Below are positions 8,956 to 18,135 of a DNA stretch of 46,747 bases, piece by piece. Below the pieces are notes generated by a model, which saw only the letters and a program-made list of their open reading frames with translations, had not been told where the DNA came from and ran no database searches. The translations under genes were made by a program, and so were the position numbers. This DNA is from Alphaproteobacteria bacterium (lineage in GTDB: Bacteria > Pseudomonadota > Alphaproteobacteria > UBA6615): the NCBI GenBank assembly GCA_028279245.1, contig JANQOE010000054.1:1-46747 (forward strand). The letters run 5' to 3'. Each line of letters begins with the position of its first letter. Within the stretch, counting starts at the first letter, position 1.

Positions 8956-9204
8956 ATGAAGCCACGGGACATCGCCGGCACGGTCGTCAAGCTGTTCATC
9001 GCGTCGGTGCTGGTCGGCTTGTTTCTATCGGTCTTCGATATTGACCCCGTGGCGGCCTTCGGCCGTCTCGGCAACGCGGCGGAGCGGATCTTTGGGGTCG
9101 CAGTGGACGCTGTACAGTGGGCCGTGCCGTTCGCGCTGGCCGGGGCGGTCATCGTTGTGCCGGTCTGGCTTGTCGGCAAGCTCTTGCGCGCGCGGAGGAA
9201 GTAG
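8956..9204 (+). CDS. Small inner-membrane protein, DUF6460-like
   Basis: 82 residues with two hydrophobic helices (roughly VVKLFIASVLVGLFLSVF and WAVPFALAGAVIVVPVWLVG) flanking a short loop with FGRLGNAAERIFG, and ending in basic KLLRARRK. It resembles the small DUF6460 proteins of alphaproteobacteria; the family assignment is from memory and moderate. No biochemical role can be read from the sequence. It follows the Pmp3-like gene by 5 bases and precedes serS by 88 bases. Confidence 0.65.
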   Translation: MKPRDIAGTVVKLFIASVLVGLFLSVFDIDPVAAFGRLGNAAERIFGVAVDAVQWAVPFALAGAVIVVPVWLVGKLLRARRK

Positions 9205-9292
9205 CCCCCGTGCTACGGGCGATTGAAATTGCGGCAACGCGGGCGGGCGGCCTATAAGTCCGACCGGGCGTTTCCGGAACAATGATTGCGCA

Positions 9293-10576
9293 ATGCTGGA
9301 CCTGAAGTGGATTCGCGAGCACCCCGAGGAGCTTGACGCGGGCTTGGCTCGCCGTGGCGAAGACCCCGTGTCGGCGGCGTTGCTCGACTTGGACGCGCGC
9401 TATCGTGCCGCCCAGACGGCGTTGCAGGAGATGCAGAACCGCCGCAACGCCGCCTCGAAGGAGGTCGGCAAGGCCATGGGGTCCGGCGACAAAGACCGGG
9501 CCGAGCAGCTCAAGCGCGAGGTCGCCGAGCTGAAAACCGCCATGCAGGCCGAAACGGATCGCGAGCGGGCCTTGTCCGCGGAACTTGAAGAGCTGCTGGC
9601 CGGCCTACCGAACTTGCTCGACCCAGACGTGCCTGATGGACCGGACGAAAGCGCCAACGTCGAGCTCCGCAACTCCGGCGCGCCACCGAAGCGCAACTAC
9701 GAACCGAAGGAGCATTTCGAGATCGGCGAGGCCCTCGGCCTGATGGACTTCGAGACTGCGGGCCGGCTGAGCGGCTCCCGGTTCGTTGTACTGTCGGGCG
9801 CGCTGGCGCGGATGGAACGGGCGCTCGCCATGCTCATGCTCGACATCCATGTCACCGAATTCGGCTACACCGAGGTCAGCCCGCCACTACTAGTGCGCGA
9901 CCATGTGCTGTTCGGCACCGGCCAGCTACCGAAGTTCGGCGAGGACCTGTTCCAGACCACCAACGGGCATTGGCTAATCCCGACCGCCGAAGTGCCGCTG
10001 ACCAACCTGGTACGCGAGCAAATCCTGGCCGAGGACGAGCTGCCCCTGCGGTACACCGCCTGGACCAGTTGTTTCCGTTCCGAGGCCGGCGCCGCCGGCA
10101 AGGACACCCGCGGCATGCTGCGCCAGCACCAGTTCTACAAGGTCGAACTGGTCTCGATCGTCCACCCCGACCAGTCCTTGGCGGAGCAGGAGCGCAAGAC
10201 CGGCTGTGCCGAGGCGGTCATGCAACGTTTGGGCCTGCCTTACCGTGTCGTGTGGCTATGCAGCGGCGATACCGGCGGCACGATGCAGTCCACCTTCGAT
10301 GTCGAAGTGTGGCTGCCGGGGCAGGGCGTGTATCGGGAGATCGCGTCGGTTTCCCGGGCCGGCGACTGGCAAGCCCGCCGCATGCAGGCGCGCTTCCGGC
10401 CGAACGCAGAGAAAGGCACGCGGTTCGTACACACACTGAATGGCTCCGGCGTGGCCATCGGCCGGGCCTTGATCGCCATCCTCGAAAACTACCAACAGGC
10501 CGACGGCAGCGTCATCATCCCTGATGCGCTGCGTCCATACATGGGCGGCCTGGAAACCCTGGAACCCGATGGCTAG
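9293..10576 (+). CDS. serS: Serine--tRNA ligase
   Basis: A 427-residue class II aminoacyl-tRNA synthetase that charges tRNA-Ser (and tRNA-Sec where present). The N-terminal long coiled-coil arm spans about residues 35-105. The catalytic domain has TAEVPLTN at 231-238, motif 2 [14 protein letters not shown] at 261-274, and motif 3 near [20 protein letters not shown]. Length is normal. It overlaps surE by 8 bases, part of the conserved serS-surE-pcm order. Confidence 0.97.
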   Translation: MLDLKWIREHPEELDAGLARRGEDPVSAALLDLDARYRAAQTALQEMQNRRNAASKEVGKAMGSGDKDRAEQLKREVAELKTAMQAETDRERALSAELEELLAGLPNLLDPDVPDGPDESANVELRNSGAPPKRNYEPKEHFEIGEALGLMDFETAGRLSGSRFVVLSGALARMERALAMLMLDIHVTEFGYTEVSPPLLVRDHVLFGTGQLPKFGEDLFQTTNGHWLIPTAEVPLTNLVREQILAEDELPLRYTAWTSCFRSEAGAAGKDTRGMLRQHQFYKVELVSIVHPDQSLAEQERKTGCAEAVMQRLGLPYRVVWLCSGDTGGTMQSTFDVEVWLPGQGVYREIASVSRAGDWQARRMQARFRPNAEKGTRFVHTLNGSGVAIGRALIAILENYQQADGSVIIPDALRPYMGGLETLEPDG

Positions 10577-11354
10577 CCTGAAGAGCGCCCTCAAGGGGTG
10601 CCGCATCCTGCTGACGAATGACGACGGCATCGGTGCGCCGGGCCTCAAGATCCTGCAGTCCATCGCCAAGCAACTCACCGACGACATATGGGTGTGTGCA
10701 CCGCAAACCGAACAGAGTGGCGCCGGTCATTCGTTGAGCCTGCACAGCCCGGTGCGGATCCGCCGCTATTCGACCAAACGTTACTCCGTCGCCGGCACGC
10801 CGACCGATTGCGTGCTGATGGCGTTGCACGAGATCATGCGCGGTAAGCTGCCCGACCTCGTCTTGTCGGGCGTCAACCGCGGCAGCAACATGGGCGAGGA
10901 CATCACGTATTCGGGGACCGTGGCGGCGGCGATGGAAGCGACGTTGCTCGGCGTGCCGGCGATCGCCCTCAGCCAGCATGTGGGGGAGGGACATCGCACG
11001 GTGCATTGGGCCACCGCCGAGAAGTACGCGCCCGACATCATCCGCCGGCTTTGGCTGACCGGCTGGGACGACGGCGTCCTGATAAACGTCAACTTCCCTG
11101 ACGTTGTTGCCAACGCGGTCGAAGGCACCAGGATTGCGGTGCAGGGTCAGCGCAAGATCGGCGAAAATCTTGACCGGCGCGTCGATCCCCGCGGCCGGCC
11201 CTATTTCTGGATCGGCACCTTGCGCAACGAGGCGGCCGCCAAGTCCGGAAGTGACATCGCGTTGGTGGAGGACGGGTACATATCCGTCACGCCAGTGCAT
11301 CTGGACTTGACCCACAAACCGTCGCTCAAGGTGCTGCGCGAGGCGTTTGATTGA
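10569..11354 (+). CDS. surE: 5'/3'-nucleotidase SurE
   Basis: A metal-dependent phosphatase acting on nucleoside monophosphates, 261 residues. It has LLTNDDG at 14-20 (the Asp pair that binds metal), the loop [16 protein letters not shown], the [11 protein letters not shown] motif and [19 protein letters not shown], which carries the metal-binding Asn. The ATG at 10569 overlaps the end of serS; the upstream in-frame ATG at 10524 would add unconserved residues. Its stop overlaps the pcm start (TTGA). Confidence 0.96.
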   Translation: MASLKSALKGCRILLTNDDGIGAPGLKILQSIAKQLTDDIWVCAPQTEQSGAGHSLSLHSPVRIRRYSTKRYSVAGTPTDCVLMALHEIMRGKLPDLVLSGVNRGSNMGEDITYSGTVAAAMEATLLGVPAIALSQHVGEGHRTVHWATAEKYAPDIIRRLWLTGWDDGVLINVNFPDVVANAVEGTRIAVQGQRKIGENLDRRVDPRGRPYFWIGTLRNEAAAKSGSDIALVEDGYISVTPVHLDLTHKPSLKVLREAFD

Positions 11355-12001
11355 ACCAGAACGAAGACAAGGCGCGGATGATCCTGCAGCTTCGCCAAGC
11401 GGGGATCACCGACGCGACCATCCTCAACGCGATGGAAAGCGTGCCGCGCGAACTCTTTGTTCCGGAACAACTGCTAGCGAGCGCCTACGCCGATGGTGCG
11501 TTGCCGATCGGCCACGGTCAGACCATCAGCCAGCCGCTCATCGTCGCCCATATGGTCGAGGCGCTGGAGGTCAACGAACAGTCCAAGGTTCTGGAGATCG
11601 GCACCGGGTCCGGATACCACGCGGCGGTTCTGGCCGGCCTGTGCCGCCGCGTCTATTCGGTCGAGCGGGTGCGCGATCTGCGGCTGCAGGCGGAGCAGCG
11701 GTTCAAACAGCTCAAGATCCACAACGTCATTACGAAGGTCGCCGACGGCACCAAAGGCTGGCCCGAACAAGCGCCGTTCGACGGCATCAGCGTGACTGCC
11801 GCCAGTGCCGAAGTACCGCCGGCGTTGCTCGATCAACTCGGGCCGAACGGTGTTCTGCTTGCGCCGGTCGGCCCGGAGGACCAGCAGATGCTGGTGCGCA
11901 TGAGACGAACCGAGGAGGGATTCAGTCGCGAAGAATTGGCGCATGTGCGGTTTGTCCCGCTCCGCCAAGGCTTGGCCCGCGACTCGGAGATGACTCGGTG
12001 A
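11351..12001 (+). CDS. pcm: Protein-L-isoaspartate O-methyltransferase
   Basis: 216 residues. The enzyme methylates isoaspartyl residues using S-adenosylmethionine so that damaged proteins can be repaired. It has GQTIS at 56-60 (substrate side), the SAM-binding LEIGTGSGYHAAVL at 81-94, and the PALLDQLGPNGVLLAPVG strand. The start is TTG 11351, overlapping the surE stop; the conserved N-terminal helix begins directly after it. The surE-pcm pair is a long-known stress/repair unit. Confidence 0.95.
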   Translation: MNQNEDKARMILQLRQAGITDATILNAMESVPRELFVPEQLLASAYADGALPIGHGQTISQPLIVAHMVEALEVNEQSKVLEIGTGSGYHAAVLAGLCRRVYSVERVRDLRLQAEQRFKQLKIHNVITKVADGTKGWPEQAPFDGISVTAASAEVPPALLDQLGPNGVLLAPVGPEDQQMLVRMRRTEEGFSREELAHVRFVPLRQGLARDSEMTR

Positions 12002-12044
12002 TTTGACTTGCTGCGCGAGTCGCGCGCGCCTACTATCCGCGCCC

Positions 12045-13169
12045 ATGCGGGTTCAACGATCGACAAAATGGCTTGCGTTGACAATCTTGGTCGCAGGCTG
12101 TGCGCGCGAGGCGCCCCCGGCGCCGGTTTTTGACCGTATGCTTGCCCTGCTGCAACCGGACCAACAACCGTTGAGTACCGTTGCGTTGCGCGATCAGTTG
12201 TCGTTCGAAGCGCCGACCGATGCGGTCGCAGTGAGGTCTTTCGGCCAGGGCGAGAGTTCGGCCGCGCCAATACCTCGGGTCAAGGTCCAACCCATCGAAA
12301 CCGAGCAAGAAGATCGCACCGTGCGCTTCGAGCCGGAACCGGGAGTGCAACTCGCTTCGCTGCGGCAACCCGCCGATGCAAGACCCGGCGGTTTTCACGA
12401 AGTTGCATCAGGCGACACGCTGTACAACATCTCCCGGCGGTACGAGACGGACGTCGCCACGCTGGCGGGTCTCAACAACATTCGTCCACCCTACACACTA
12501 AGTCTCGGTCAGCGGATCGCACTTCCGTACGACCCGCCGCCGCCGCAGATTGCCGCCGTTCAGCCACGGCCGAATACGGCGGTTGTCATCCGCCGCACGT
12601 CCGCCGGCCAAGCAACTCCGGCGCCAACGCCGAAGGCCGCCCCTACCCAGGTAGCGGCCCTGCCAACCCCAGCAACAGCCGAGCCGCGCCGGCTGGTCGC
12701 CAGCGTGACACCGCGCAGCAAACCGGCCGCCCCCCAGCGAGTGGCAGAGCGGCCGGTGAGTATCGGTTCACCGCCGCCGCTCGCCGGTGGCTTCGCTTGG
12801 CCTGTGCAAGGCAAGGTACTGGTTGGCTACGGCCCCACCAGCGGCGGCCTGCACAATGACGGCCTGAACATCGCGGCACCCTTAGAGGCTCCGGTGCATG
12901 CGGCGGAAAACGGTGTTGTCGCCTATGCGGGCAACGAGATCCGCGGCTTTGGCAAGCTGGTCTTGATCAAGCATGAAGGCGGCTTAATCACCGCGTACGG
13001 CCACAACAGCAATCTGCTCGTGCAGCGGGGCGATGTTGTGAACAAGGGCCAGGTCATCGCGCAGGTCGGCAAAAGCGGCGGTGTCGACATTCCGCAGCTC
13101 CATTTCGAAATCCGCGACGGCCGCAAGGCAATCGATCCCAAGAAGCTGCTGCCGGCCCGGGACGCTTAA
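12045..13169 (+). CDS. LysM and degenerate M23 (LytM) lipoprotein, NlpD-like
   Basis: A 374-residue envelope protein. The N-terminus is a lipoprotein signal with lipobox LVAGC (Cys19). A LysM peptidoglycan-binding domain lies at about 118-162, then a Pro/Ala-rich linker, and a LytM/M23 domain at about 255-370. The expected zinc site is altered. The HxxxD region reads H270-NDGLN275, with Asn where the Asp ligand is expected, and the HxH motif reads Q351-L-H353. That pattern fits NlpD/EnvC-type proteins, which activate amidases and do not cut peptidoglycan themselves. An in-frame TTG at 12003 is rejected because the signal peptide begins at ATG 12045. Follows pcm. Confidence 0.88.
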   Translation: MRVQRSTKWLALTILVAGCAREAPPAPVFDRMLALLQPDQQPLSTVALRDQLSFEAPTDAVAVRSFGQGESSAAPIPRVKVQPIETEQEDRTVRFEPEPGVQLASLRQPADARPGGFHEVASGDTLYNISRRYETDVATLAGLNNIRPPYTLSLGQRIALPYDPPPPQIAAVQPRPNTAVVIRRTSAGQATPAPTPKAAPTQVAALPTPATAEPRRLVASVTPRSKPAAPQRVAERPVSIGSPPPLAGGFAWPVQGKVLVGYGPTSGGLHNDGLNIAAPLEAPVHAAENGVVAYAGNEIRGFGKLVLIKHEGGLITAYGHNSNLLVQRGDVVNKGQVIAQVGKSGGVDIPQLHFEIRDGRKAIDPKKLLPARDA

Positions 13170-13181
13170 TTCTCCGGACGC

Positions 13182-14036
13182 CTAGTTCAGCGGCTTACCA
13201 AGTCGCCCGGCGACATCCTGGATAAACTGCCAAGCCACACGCCCAGAGCGCGCACCGCGGGTGATCGCCCATTCCTTTGCCTCGGCGCGCAACTGCTCGA
13301 CCGGGATCTCGAGGCCGTAGTAGGCGGCGTAACCCTCGACCATGGCGAAGTAGGTGTCTTGATCGGTGTTGTGAAAACCGAGCCACAAGCCGAACCGGTC
13401 GGACAGGGATACCTTCTCGTCGACCGATTCCGACGGGTTGATGGCGGTTGAACGTTCGTTTTCGATCATCATCCGCGGCATCAGGTGACGCCGGTTCGAA
13501 GTGGCATAGAAGATCACATTCGCCGGCCGGCCCTCGATCCCACCTTCCAAGACCGCCTTCAGCGACTTGTAGCTGGTGTCCGCCTCATCGAAGCTGAGAT
13601 CGTCGCAAAACAGGATCACCCGCCGCGTCTGGCGCCGCAACATGGCCAGCAGGCTCGGCAGGGTCGGCATATCCTCGCGGTGAATCTCGACCAGCACCAG
13701 GTCCTTGCCGGCCGCGCCCACGGCCGCATGAACTGCCTTCACCAGGCTCGACTTGCCGGTCCCGCGCGCACCCCACAGCAGCGCGTTGTTGGCTGGCAGG
13801 CCCTCGGCAAAGCGGCGGGTGTTTTCGAGCAGTGTTTCCCGCTGCCGCTCGATCCCGCGCAGCAGGTCGATCGGCACCCGGTTCACCTGCGGAACAGGAA
13901 CCACTTGGCCGGTTTCCGCCTGCCAGGTGAACGCGCCGGCGCCGGACAGGTCCAGTTCGGTCGGCCGCTGTGGCACCGCCCGTGACAGGGCGTCCAGGAT
14001 CTGGCTGAGCAGGGGGATCAGGCGCCGCTCACTCAT
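13182..14036 (-). CDS. DUF815-family ATP-binding protein
   Basis: A 284-residue AAA-like P-loop protein of the DUF815 family. Walker A is GARGTGKS at 89-96, Walker B is VILFCDDLSFDE, and the sensor-type segment NVIFYATSNRRHLMPRMM follows. The family region DEKVSLSDRFGLWLGFHN is intact. The cellular role is not established, but its place between the LytM gene and yajC is common in alphaproteobacteria. It is convergent with the LytM gene (12-base gap) and divergent from yajC across 159 bases, which must hold both promoters. Confidence 0.9.
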   Translation of the reverse strand: MSERRLIPLLSQILDALSRAVPQRPTELDLSGAGAFTWQAETGQVVPVPQVNRVPIDLLRGIERQRETLLENTRRFAEGLPANNALLWGARGTGKSSLVKAVHAAVGAAGKDLVLVEIHREDMPTLPSLLAMLRRQTRRVILFCDDLSFDEADTSYKSLKAVLEGGIEGRPANVIFYATSNRRHLMPRMMIENERSTAINPSESVDEKVSLSDRFGLWLGFHNTDQDTYFAMVEGYAAYYGLEIPVEQLRAEAKEWAITRGARSGRVAWQFIQDVAGRLGKPLN

Positions 14037-14195
14037 TCTTGAAAAGTCCCGCTATCTGAATGACTTACTGTCTAGCATAGAAGCGTGGTGCGAGCCAATG
14101 TGGCCGCCGGCCCGCACATTGCAATTCGTTGAATGGTGGTTATGATCCGCCCCACTTTCGGATGGCCCGTGGCCTGATCTCTACAGGGGAACGTT

Positions 14196-14603
14196 ATGCT
14201 TATCTCGCCGGCCTACGCCCAGGCGGCCGGCGGCGCCGGTGGGGGCGATCTCTTCGTCTCCTTGATGCCGCTGATACTGATTTTCGCCGTTTTCTACTTC
14301 CTGCTGATCCGCCCTCAACAACGGAAGGTGAAACTGCATCGCGAGATGCTGGGGCGGCTGCGGCGCGGCGACAAGGTGCTGACCGGCGGTGGGATCATCG
14401 GCACCGTGACCCGGGTGAACTCCGATACCGAGTGCACGGTTCAGATTGCCGAGGGGGTGAAGGTCACGATCGCTCGCGGCACCATCACCGACGTGATCAA
14501 CAAGCCCGAGCCGGTCCAAGGCGGCGGCGCCGGCCAGACCGCCGGTGGCGCGGCTGAACCACCGAAAAGCCTGTTGGGGGGGCTGTTCGGCGGCAAGAGA
14601 TAG
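14196..14603 (+). CDS. yajC: Preprotein translocase subunit YajC
   Basis: A 135-residue single-pass membrane protein that associates with SecDF. After a short N-terminus (SPAYAQAAGG) comes the membrane helix FVSLMPLILIFAVFYFLLIRP and the hallmark RPQQRKVKLHREML, then GDKVLTGGGIIGTV. The C-terminal Gly/Pro-rich tail is variable in the family. A GGGG run about 8 bases upstream of ATG 14196 could serve as ribosome-binding site. secD follows 16 bases later. Confidence 0.95.
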   Translation: MLISPAYAQAAGGAGGGDLFVSLMPLILIFAVFYFLLIRPQQRKVKLHREMLGRLRRGDKVLTGGGIIGTVTRVNSDTECTVQIAEGVKVTIARGTITDVINKPEPVQGGGAGQTAGGAAEPPKSLLGGLFGGKR

Positions 14604-14619
14604 CGGAGGGATTGGCTAG

Positions 14620-16215
14620 ATGGTCAACTACGCGCGCTGGAACATCGTCGTTACGCTCGTGGTTTGCCTGCTCGGGCTGGTCTACGCCGCGCCAAACTTC
14701 TTTCCGGCGGTCGACGAGACCGGGTTGGACGAAACCCCCGGCTGGATCCCCCACGAACAGGTCAACCTCGGCCTGGACCTGCAAGGCGGTGCGCACCTGC
14801 TGCTGGAGGTTGGCGTCGACACCGTCATCAAGGAGACCCTGGAAGCCACTGAAACCGAGGTCCGCTCCGCCCTGCGAGCCCGCGGTGTAGATGGCGAACG
14901 AGTCGACTACACAGGTCTAGGCGTACAGGGACCCTCAGTCCGGTTCACAGTTCGGAACCTTGATGATCTGCATGAGGCTGTCCGGCGGGTTCGGGACATC
15001 AATCCAGAGCTAGCGGTCGACAGCACGTCGGACGGAACTGTCAGCCTGACCCTGACCGATGAAGCGCAGCGGGAGCGCCAGACCAACGCCGTCGAACAGT
15101 CCATTGAGATTGTCAGGCGCCGCGTCGACGAAACCGGTACCTCGGAGCCGACCATCCAACGCCAAGGTGCGCAACGCATTTTGGTGCAGCTACCAGGCGT
15201 CAAGGACCCGGAACGCATCAAGCGTCTGCTCGGTCAGACGGCCAAACTGACGTTTCACATCGTCGACTCCACAGTCACGCCGCAGGACATCAATGCCCGG
15301 CGTGTTCCGCCCGGGGTGATGATCCTCAGCGAACCGGTCACCGAGACCTCGATTGGGGTCGACTATGCGGTGCGCCGCGAGGTGGCGGTCGGCGGAGACC
15401 GGCTGGTCAATGCCCAGCCGTCCTTCCAAGACGGCCAACCCGTCGTCTCCTTCACCTTCGACACGGTCGGCGGCCGCCGGTTTGGCGAGGTCACATCGCA
15501 GAGTGTTGGCGAACAACTGGCCATCGTACTCGATGGCGAGGTCGTCAGCGCCCCGGTCATCCAAAGCCCGATCCTTGGCGGCAACGGCATCATCACCGGC
15601 CGTTTCACGGTGCAGGAAGTCAATGATTTATCGCTCGTGCTGCGGGCAGGTGCCTTGCCGGCGCCCCTGACCATCCTCGAAGAACGCACGGTCGGTCCGG
15701 GCCTCGGCGCCGACTCCATATCGGCCGGCAAGATCGCCAGCATCGTCGGACTTATGCTGGTCATCGCCTACATGGCGGTCAGCTATGGGCTGTTCGGCTT
15801 GATGGCAGATGTCGCCCTGCTGATCAACATGGCGATAATCGTCGCGGTTCTTTCGATCTTGCAGGCAACCCTCACCCTGCCTGGCATCGCCGGCATTGTG
15901 CTGACCATCGGCATGGCGGTCGACGCCAACGTCCTGATCTTCGAACGAATACGCGAGGAGGTGCGACTGGGGCGAACGCCGATCTCGGCCATCGATGCTG
16001 GCTACCGGCGGGCACTGACGACGATAATCGACTCAAATCTGACGACCTTGATCGCCGCGATCCTGTTGTTCCAGTTCGGATCCGGGCCGATCAAAGGCTT
16101 CGCGGTCACACTGACGATCGGCATCATCAGTTCCATGTTCACCGCGATGATGGTCACCCGGCTGTTTGTCGTTGTGTGGCTGCGCCGGCGCAAACCGGCC
16201 GCGTTGCCGATTTAG
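14620..16215 (+). CDS. secD: Protein translocase subunit SecD
   Basis: 531 residues, an RND-superfamily membrane protein that uses the proton gradient to help pull proteins out of SecYEG. One N-terminal helix is followed by LGLDLQGGAHLLLEV, a large periplasmic region (P1 head, about residues 60-350), and five C-terminal helices. These include GMAVDANVLIFERIREE, the conserved SecD signature, and SNLTTLIAAILLFQFGSGPIKGFAVTL. The secF ATG is 9 bases downstream. Confidence 0.96.
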   Translation: MVNYARWNIVVTLVVCLLGLVYAAPNFFPAVDETGLDETPGWIPHEQVNLGLDLQGGAHLLLEVGVDTVIKETLEATETEVRSALRARGVDGERVDYTGLGVQGPSVRFTVRNLDDLHEAVRRVRDINPELAVDSTSDGTVSLTLTDEAQRERQTNAVEQSIEIVRRRVDETGTSEPTIQRQGAQRILVQLPGVKDPERIKRLLGQTAKLTFHIVDSTVTPQDINARRVPPGVMILSEPVTETSIGVDYAVRREVAVGGDRLVNAQPSFQDGQPVVSFTFDTVGGRRFGEVTSQSVGEQLAIVLDGEVVSAPVIQSPILGGNGIITGRFTVQEVNDLSLVLRAGALPAPLTILEERTVGPGLGADSISAGKIASIVGLMLVIAYMAVSYGLFGLMADVALLINMAIIVAVLSILQATLTLPGIAGIVLTIGMAVDANVLIFERIREEVRLGRTPISAIDAGYRRALTTIIDSNLTTLIAAILLFQFGSGPIKGFAVTLTIGIISSMFTAMMVTRLFVVVWLRRRKPAALPI

Positions 16216-16224
16216 GGGCGAACC

Positions 16225-17184
16225 ATGAAACCACTGCAAATCGTCCCGCCCAACACCAAGCTCGACTTTATCGGCAAGCGGAAGGCGGCATTTGTCCTAT
16301 CGGCCATTCTGGTCACCGTGTCGATCGTCGCATTTGCGATTCAAGGACTGAACCTCGGCATCGACTTCCGCGGCGGCATCCTCATTGAGGTAAAGACCGA
16401 GGAGCCCGCCGATATTCCCGCCCTGCGCAGCACGATTGGCGCGCTGAACCTTGGCGAGGTGCAGATTCAGGAGTTTGGTGCGCCAGACGATGTGCTGATC
16501 CGCATCCAGCGGCAGGAAGGCGACGAGCAAGAGCAACTCGCCGCCATTCAGCAGGTCCGCGAACTCCTCGGCGATACGGTCGAGGAGTACCGCCGCACCG
16601 AGTTTGTCGGGCCGACCGTGGGGCGGGAATTGGTCCAGGCCGCGACCCTGGCGGTTGTTCTCGCCCTGGGGGCCATCCTGCTCTACATCTGGTTCCGGTT
16701 CGAATGGCATTTCGGCGTTGGCGCGGTAATCGCGCTGACCCACGATGTGGTGACGACCATCGGTTTGTTCGCCATCACCCAGCTCGAATTCAACCTCGCG
16801 ACGGTCGCGGCGATCCTCACCATTGCCGGCTACTCGATCAACGACACGGTCGTCATCTATGACCGCGTCCGGGAGACACTGCGCAAATACAAGAAACTCG
16901 CGATCCCGGATCTGCTGAACCTCGCGGCCAACGCCACCCTGTCGCGCACGGTCGTGACCAGTGTGACGACCTTGCTCGCGCTGTTGTCGCTGGTGATATT
17001 GGGCGGCCCGATCATCCGCGACTTCGCGCTGGCGATGATCTGGGGCGTCATCATCGGGACCTATTCGTCGCTGTTCGTTGCCGTGCCGGCCCTGCTGTTC
17101 CTGAAACTGAGGCCCAGCGACGCCGGGGCGGATGAAGGTGAGGAGAGCGAAACCGCTGAGGGCAAGGCGCCTGAATCCGCCTGA
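16225..17184 (+). CDS. secF: Protein translocase subunit SecF
   Basis: 319 residues, partner of SecD. Shows the N-terminal LGIDFRGGILIEV motif, a short periplasmic region, and the C-terminal membrane bundle with TIAGYSINDTVVIYDRVRE, the SecF counterpart of the SecD proton-pathway signature. A Glu-rich cytoplasmic tail ends the protein. The following Mth938-like frame begins inside this tail. Confidence 0.96.
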   Translation: MKPLQIVPPNTKLDFIGKRKAAFVLSAILVTVSIVAFAIQGLNLGIDFRGGILIEVKTEEPADIPALRSTIGALNLGEVQIQEFGAPDDVLIRIQRQEGDEQEQLAAIQQVRELLGDTVEEYRRTEFVGPTVGRELVQAATLAVVLALGAILLYIWFRFEWHFGVGAVIALTHDVVTTIGLFAITQLEFNLATVAAILTIAGYSINDTVVIYDRVRETLRKYKKLAIPDLLNLAANATLSRTVVTSVTTLLALLSLVILGGPIIRDFALAMIWGVIIGTYSSLFVAVPALLFLKLRPSDAGADEGEESETAEGKAPESA

Positions 17185-17536
17185 CTCAGCGGGTCCCGTC
17201 CAAAGCTACGGCGGCGGCGGTTTTCGCCTCGACGACCGCCGCTTTGCCGGTTCCATTCTGTTGCTTCCCGGCCGCATCGAGCCGTGGCCGGTCACAGCGC
17301 TTTCCGCGGTCACTCTGGAGTCTCTGGCGCCCGCAACGGCCATAGCCCAGACACTGGAAGTCTTTCTGCTCGGCACCGGCCCGCGGTTTGAGATGGTGCT
17401 GCCTGATCTACGTGGTGAATTGCTGACGGCGGGCCTGACCGTGGAGGCAATGGACACCGGCGCGGCGTGCCGCACCTACAATGTGCTGCTGGCCGAAGGC
17501 CGCGTCGTGGCAGCAGCCCTCATCGCGGTGGACTAA
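17132..17536 (+). CDS. Mth938-like (AAMDC-type) domain protein
   Basis: A small soluble protein of up to 134 residues. The region VQSYGGGGFRLDDRRFAGSILLLPGRIEPWPV and the later LLGTGPRFEMVLPDLR match the Mth938-like fold, found as a stand-alone gene after secF in many alphaproteobacteria; it is related to NDUFAF3-type proteins. The start is uncertain: ATG 17132 or GTG 17138 would overlap secF by about 50 bases, and the conserved part starts only near 17200. A hairpin follows the stop. Confidence 0.82.
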   Translation: MKVRRAKPLRARRLNPPDSAGPVQSYGGGGFRLDDRRFAGSILLLPGRIEPWPVTALSAVTLESLAPATAIAQTLEVFLLGTGPRFEMVLPDLRGELLTAGLTVEAMDTGAACRTYNVLLAEGRVVAAALIAVD

Positions 17537-17539
17537 CGA

Positions 17540-17564
17540 AAAGGGCCGCTCATGGCGGCCCTTT
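17540..17564. terminator. Hairpin terminator between convergent genes
   Basis: A perfect 10-bp stem, AAAGGGCCGC (17540-17549) with GCGGCCCTTT (17555-17564), and a 5-base loop. It ends the yajC-secD-secF-Mth938 unit and, read from the other strand, could also end the PuuD-like unit, where a short T run follows. Likely bidirectional. Confidence 0.75.
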
Positions 17565-17585
17565 CCCTGTTCGAAGCTGTCAGCT

Positions 17586-18116
17586 CTATCCGACGGATGT
17601 CGCGAACAGGAACCCTCCATTCTGTGCGCCCACCATGGCGAACAGCATAGGGATCGACAGCATTGTATTAGTCCGCGAAGCGAGCAACGCCGTGCGTGCC
17701 GCCGCCTTCTTTTCTTCGGGCGAGGCCTCTTCGATGCCCAGAACCTTCTTTTGGTTCGGCCAGATCAGGAACCAGACATTGAAAGCCATGATAGTCCCGA
17801 ACCACATGCCGAAGCCGATGAGTGAAGTGGTTGGCGTGTTGGACCCGATGCCGAGGATGATCGCGCTGCCGAGGTAGTTGTTCATCCAGGCCAGGATCAG
17901 ACCCCAGATCAGGGTCGAAAGCGCCGCCCAGCGGAACCAGAACAACGCGGCGGGCGCGATGACCTTGGTAATGGCCGGTTTTTGATCGTCGGGGATCTTC
18001 GGCATGCTCGGCACTTGCACGAAGTTGAAGTACCACAGCAGACCGATCCACATGACGCCGCTGATCACATGGAACCAGCGGACGATGAACATCCAGAAAT
18101 CCGTGTTAAATTCCAT
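17586..18116 (-). CDS. PuuD-like four-helix membrane protein without cytochrome domain
   Basis: A 176-residue membrane protein resembling the N-terminal membrane domain of urate hydroxylase PuuD (DUF989): FWMFIVRWFHVISGVMWIGLLWYFNFVQVP, then LFWFRWAALSTLIWGLIL, FGMWFGTIMAFNVWFLIWPNQKKVLG and a last helix. Several His and Trp residues sit in the helices. PuuD proper carries a C-terminal cytochrome c domain, which is absent here, so urate oxidation cannot be assumed. ATG 18116 is preferred over GTG 18119 because GGGAG lies 6 bases before it. A 30-residue membrane ORF lies 19 bases upstream on the same strand. Confidence 0.75.
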   Translation of the reverse strand: MEFNTDFWMFIVRWFHVISGVMWIGLLWYFNFVQVPSMPKIPDDQKPAITKVIAPAALFWFRWAALSTLIWGLILAWMNNYLGSAIILGIGSNTPTTSLIGFGMWFGTIMAFNVWFLIWPNQKKVLGIEEASPEEKKAAARTALLASRTNTMLSIPMLFAMVGAQNGGFLFATSVG

Positions 18117-18135
18117 CACTCTCTCCCGTCCCGGC

